Origin: CALSMU01 sp965230225
GTDB taxonomy: Bacteria; Bacteroidota; Bacteroidia; Flavobacteriales_D; Parvicellaceae
DNA: 64,000 nt
Direction of reading: 5' to 3'
NCBI GenBank assembly: GCA_965230225.1
Contig: CBDDKM010000008.1
Location: 429,561-493,560 of the forward strand
The translations under genes were made by a program, and so were the position numbers. The first letter of the stretch is position 1, and every line of letters begins with the position of its first letter. Shown piece by piece: positions 62,118-64,000 of the stretch. The notes under the pieces were generated by a model that saw only the letters and a list, made by a program, of their open reading frames with translations, was not told the DNA's origin and ran no database searches.

Positions 62118-63599
62118 TCACACTAATTGATTGGTGTAAAAAAATTTTGTTGCTATTTGATCTCTTACTTCCTGAAGAGTCTGCTCCTGAGTTAACACTC
62201 CATCTAAATAAACCGTTTTCAGAACTCCCTCCTTTTCTTCTTCCCAGCTCACCTGGTCCTTCATTACGATAGTACCTTCGTGTTCTTCCAGTTTAATTAA
62301 TCCTTTGGCAGAGCGTTTGGTTCCATTATCAGTTTTAGGATCTTTAAATATTTCTCTTCCTTCTCCATTTACCTCTCCGTAGGTAGCCTTCATGGCAAAT
62401 CCAAAAGTATCTCTGGTAACATACTGATAGGTAAATGATCCTACTCCAAATACTAAATTGGTTGAAGCAAATCCTTTCTTGATCAAAGCTTTACAAATGG
62501 CTTCACATCTTTCAAGTGTAATGCTATCCCCATAGATTAATCCAATGTGTTCATCCAACTGCTTGAACCCATTTTTTGTAATGGTTCCTCCAAATGTTTC
62601 CCACAAACACTCAATTGCTCCTTTATACTCAGGGCTTCCAAACGGAGCATCTTTATCTCCACAAATAATTTTAACCGGATCTCCAGAATCAGGTCGAATA
62701 ACCACTTTTCCTTCTCGTTTTAAAATATCCTGTTTCAGCTCTGGAATATATTCTGTTATGACTTTCCAAAAATCCCAGGTATCTGAAACTATACTTACAA
62801 TTCCAGCAGGATATAATTGATTGATTAACCTTTTGAAGGTTTCAATTTCTCCTAGTTCTGTTCCCATACACATTACAGAATGTTCTGTTGCCGGTACACT
62901 AGCTCCAATTAATTCATTATCTGAATTTGCTCCGTAATACTTTTCCAAAAAGTCTATGGCTGGGATGGTATCCGTACCGGTAAAACTCAATAAGTGAGCT
63001 GCTCCACTCATCATGGCAGCTTCTAACCCTCCCATTCCTCTAAAACTAAAATCGTGTCCTTGCCATGGTACTAGAGTTTCATCTCCTCCAGTTAATTCTG
63101 CATAAAAGCTTAATCGTTTTCTGTACTGCAGTGCAATGGTAGCACTGGTACATGGTAGCCATATTACACAGGAGAGAATGGTTTCCAGAAAATTAGTTAC
63201 CCAGAAAAACTCTGGTAGCGTATTCTTTATGGTAAACATTGGAACTCTCAAAGAAACTGTACTACCTTCTTTCACCGCTTTAATTTCAATTGGTAAATAC
63301 CCCAATTTGTGTAATTGTTCTACGTGTTCGTAAGTAATTGCTCCTGCTCCCAGGTAAGCCTCTATTCTTCGTTTATATTCTCCCAGTACTTTTTCCAAAG
63401 GCTGCTCAAAGAAGTTTTTGTCGAAATCTTCCTGAAGGTACTTCTTAATGAAATACTGCATTCCAAAAAACACTACTTCTTCTATTCCTTCCATTCTACT
63501 CGCTCTTGGAGTCCAATTAGAGTATACCATTCCGGTATTCTCTGGGTACTGACTCCGGTGATCCACCTTATACCCATCTGTTAAATTTAATGAGTTCAT
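62118..63599 (-). CDS. nadV: Nicotinamide phosphoribosyltransferase (NAMPT)
   Basis: NAMPT joins nicotinamide and PRPP to make NMN for NAD salvage. The 493-residue protein carries the family motifs: HDFSFRGMGGLEAAMMSGAAHL, cited as pattern, GTDT with D210 (equivalent to Asp219 of the human enzyme, which favours nicotinamide), SVPATEHS with H240 (the phosphorylated His position), and VIRPDSGDPVKII. Length matches animal and phage NAMPTs. It overlaps the upstream PRPP-synthetase-like gene by 4 nt and is followed after 30 nt by the SPFH gene. Related enzymes that join nicotinamide to ADPR-pyrophosphate exist, so substrate choice needs testing. Confidence 0.95.
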   Translation of the reverse strand: MNSLNLTDGYKVDHRSQYPENTGMVYSNWTPRASRMEGIEEVVFFGMQYFIKKYLQEDFDKNFFEQPLEKVLGEYKRRIEAYLGAGAITYEHVEQLHKLGYLPIEIKAVKEGSTVSLRVPMFTIKNTLPEFFWVTNFLETILSCVIWLPCTSATIALQYRKRLSFYAELTGGDETLVPWQGHDFSFRGMGGLEAAMMSGAAHLLSFTGTDTIPAIDFLEKYYGANSDNELIGASVPATEHSVMCMGTELGEIETFKRLINQLYPAGIVSIVSDTWDFWKVITEYIPELKQDILKREGKVVIRPDSGDPVKIICGDKDAPFGSPEYKGAIECLWETFGGTITKNGFKQLDEHIGLIYGDSITLERCEAICKALIKKGFASTNLVFGVGSFTYQYVTRDTFGFAMKATYGEVNGEGREIFKDPKTDNGTKRSAKGLIKLEEHEGTIVMKDQVSWEEEKEGVLKTVYLDGVLTQEQTLQEVRDQIATKFFYTNQLV

Positions 63600-64000
63600 A
63601 CTTTTATATTTTTGGTTAATAATTCTTCTACTTTAATCACCTCTACCTCTTCGTTTTGAATATCCCTAAATGAATTGGTGGTGATAATTCTGCTATAGTG
63701 CTTGAACAATTCTTCAAAACCGTGACTAAATATTCCATGACTTACGATTAGAATTAAATTGCCTGCACCTTTTTGCTTTAATTCTTCTGCTATTCCGGTA
63801 AAGGTTCTTCCTCCATCACAGATGTCGTCCACTACTACACACGTTTGGCCTTTTAGGTCGTCTGCGTAAACTTTAAAGTTTTGTAACTCTCCTGTAAGAA
63901 CATTTCTACGTTTACTGCACTCAACAATGTTATTGGTTTGGAGTTCTTTTGGCTAGTCCTGTCACCTTTTTTAATGCTCCTCCATCTGGGCTGATCAAAT
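63596..64000 (-). CDS. prs: Ribose-phosphate pyrophosphokinase (PRPP synthetase)-like, partial and frameshifted
   Basis: Only the C-terminal part is in the window; the gene continues beyond 64000. It shows ECSKRRNVLTGELQNFK and the PRPP-binding loop VVVDDICDGGRTF, a variant of the usual VDDMIDTAGT loop found in NAMPT-linked and phage enzymes. Upstream of about 63950 the match continues as LISPDGGALKKVTGLAK but in another frame; one base must be removed from the T run at 63947-63950 (AAAA on the coding strand) to join them. PRPP synthetase would supply PRPP to the adjacent NAMPT. The 4-nt overlap with nadV shows translational coupling. Adps, which makes ADPR-pyrophosphate, is a close relative that cannot be excluded. 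Confidence 0.8.

Noticed and set aside
57866..64000. Prophage or anti-phage island
   Set aside because: NAMPT and PRPP synthetase pairs occur in phages, but no integrase, capsid, portal, tail, restriction or toxin gene is present, so this is only mentioned as a possibility.

Overview
The window looks like chromosomal DNA of a free-living, probably marine Bacteroidota (Flavobacteriales-like); genus cannot be fixed from sequence alone. Reasons: low GC, Type IX secretion (T9SS) C-terminal sorting domains of both type A and type B, a PorP/SprF protein, Bacteroidota -7 boxes (TAnnTTTG) often only 5-30 nt from the start codon, few Shine-Dalgarno sites, and menaquinone and succinylase-type DAP genes. 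No CRISPR array, rRNA, integrase, transposase or phage structural gene was seen.

Layout. 1-5015 (-): start of a giant secreted protein with four MAM domains, cut by the window edge. 5197-10204 (+): housekeeping run (SDR, GNAT, transaldolase-like aldolase, YciO-like protein, glutamine amidotransferase, SpmA-SpmB fusion), then a T9SS protein to 11709. 12022-16581 (-): orphan peptide-binding lipoprotein, membrane PP2C phosphatase, GNAT-like protein. 16658-23808: menA, a DUF4920-like lipoprotein, mltG, small envelope proteins, def, ruvX, dapD, a glycosyltransferase. 23803-28372 (-): peptide ABC importer (binding protein and two permeases, no ATPase here). 28539-28761: tRNA-Ser(GCT) and tRNA-Pro(TGG), each with its own promoter. 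28.9-33.1 kb: an AsmA-like gene flanked on both sides by copies of an intergenic repeat built from palindromes. 33387-35261 (+): TPR/AraC-type regulator. 35305-43480 (-): three-gene surface operon: 1768-residue type B adhesin with 13 alternating 82-residue repeats, PorP/SprF partner, PD40/OmpA protein. 43896-45649: Crp/Fnr regulator and a membrane protein, divergent. 45825-52299 (+): two-gene operon of a CBM-like/lysozyme-like/PKD type B protein and a GH18 chitinase. 52357-53362 (-): PadR regulator with a GldL-like membrane protein, plus a 59-residue unlisted paralogue. 53489-55090 (-): CotH-kinase T9SS protein. 55.3-57.8 kb: SiaC-like (DUF1987) protein convergent with a TPR-SpoIIE phosphatase.

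57866-64000 (-) is the most striking region: a tightly packed operon, in transcription order PRPP-synthetase-like (partial), NAMPT (nadV), SPFH/Band 7, NAD-kinase-like, and a three-domain fusion (nicotinamidase-like domain lacking its catalytic Asp and Cys, APH-like kinase, dual-specificity phosphatase). Most members belong to NAD-related families, pointing to an NAD salvage or NAD-sensing unit. Two members (SPFH and PRPP synthetase) carry small indel frameshifts, which may be sequencing errors or real decay.
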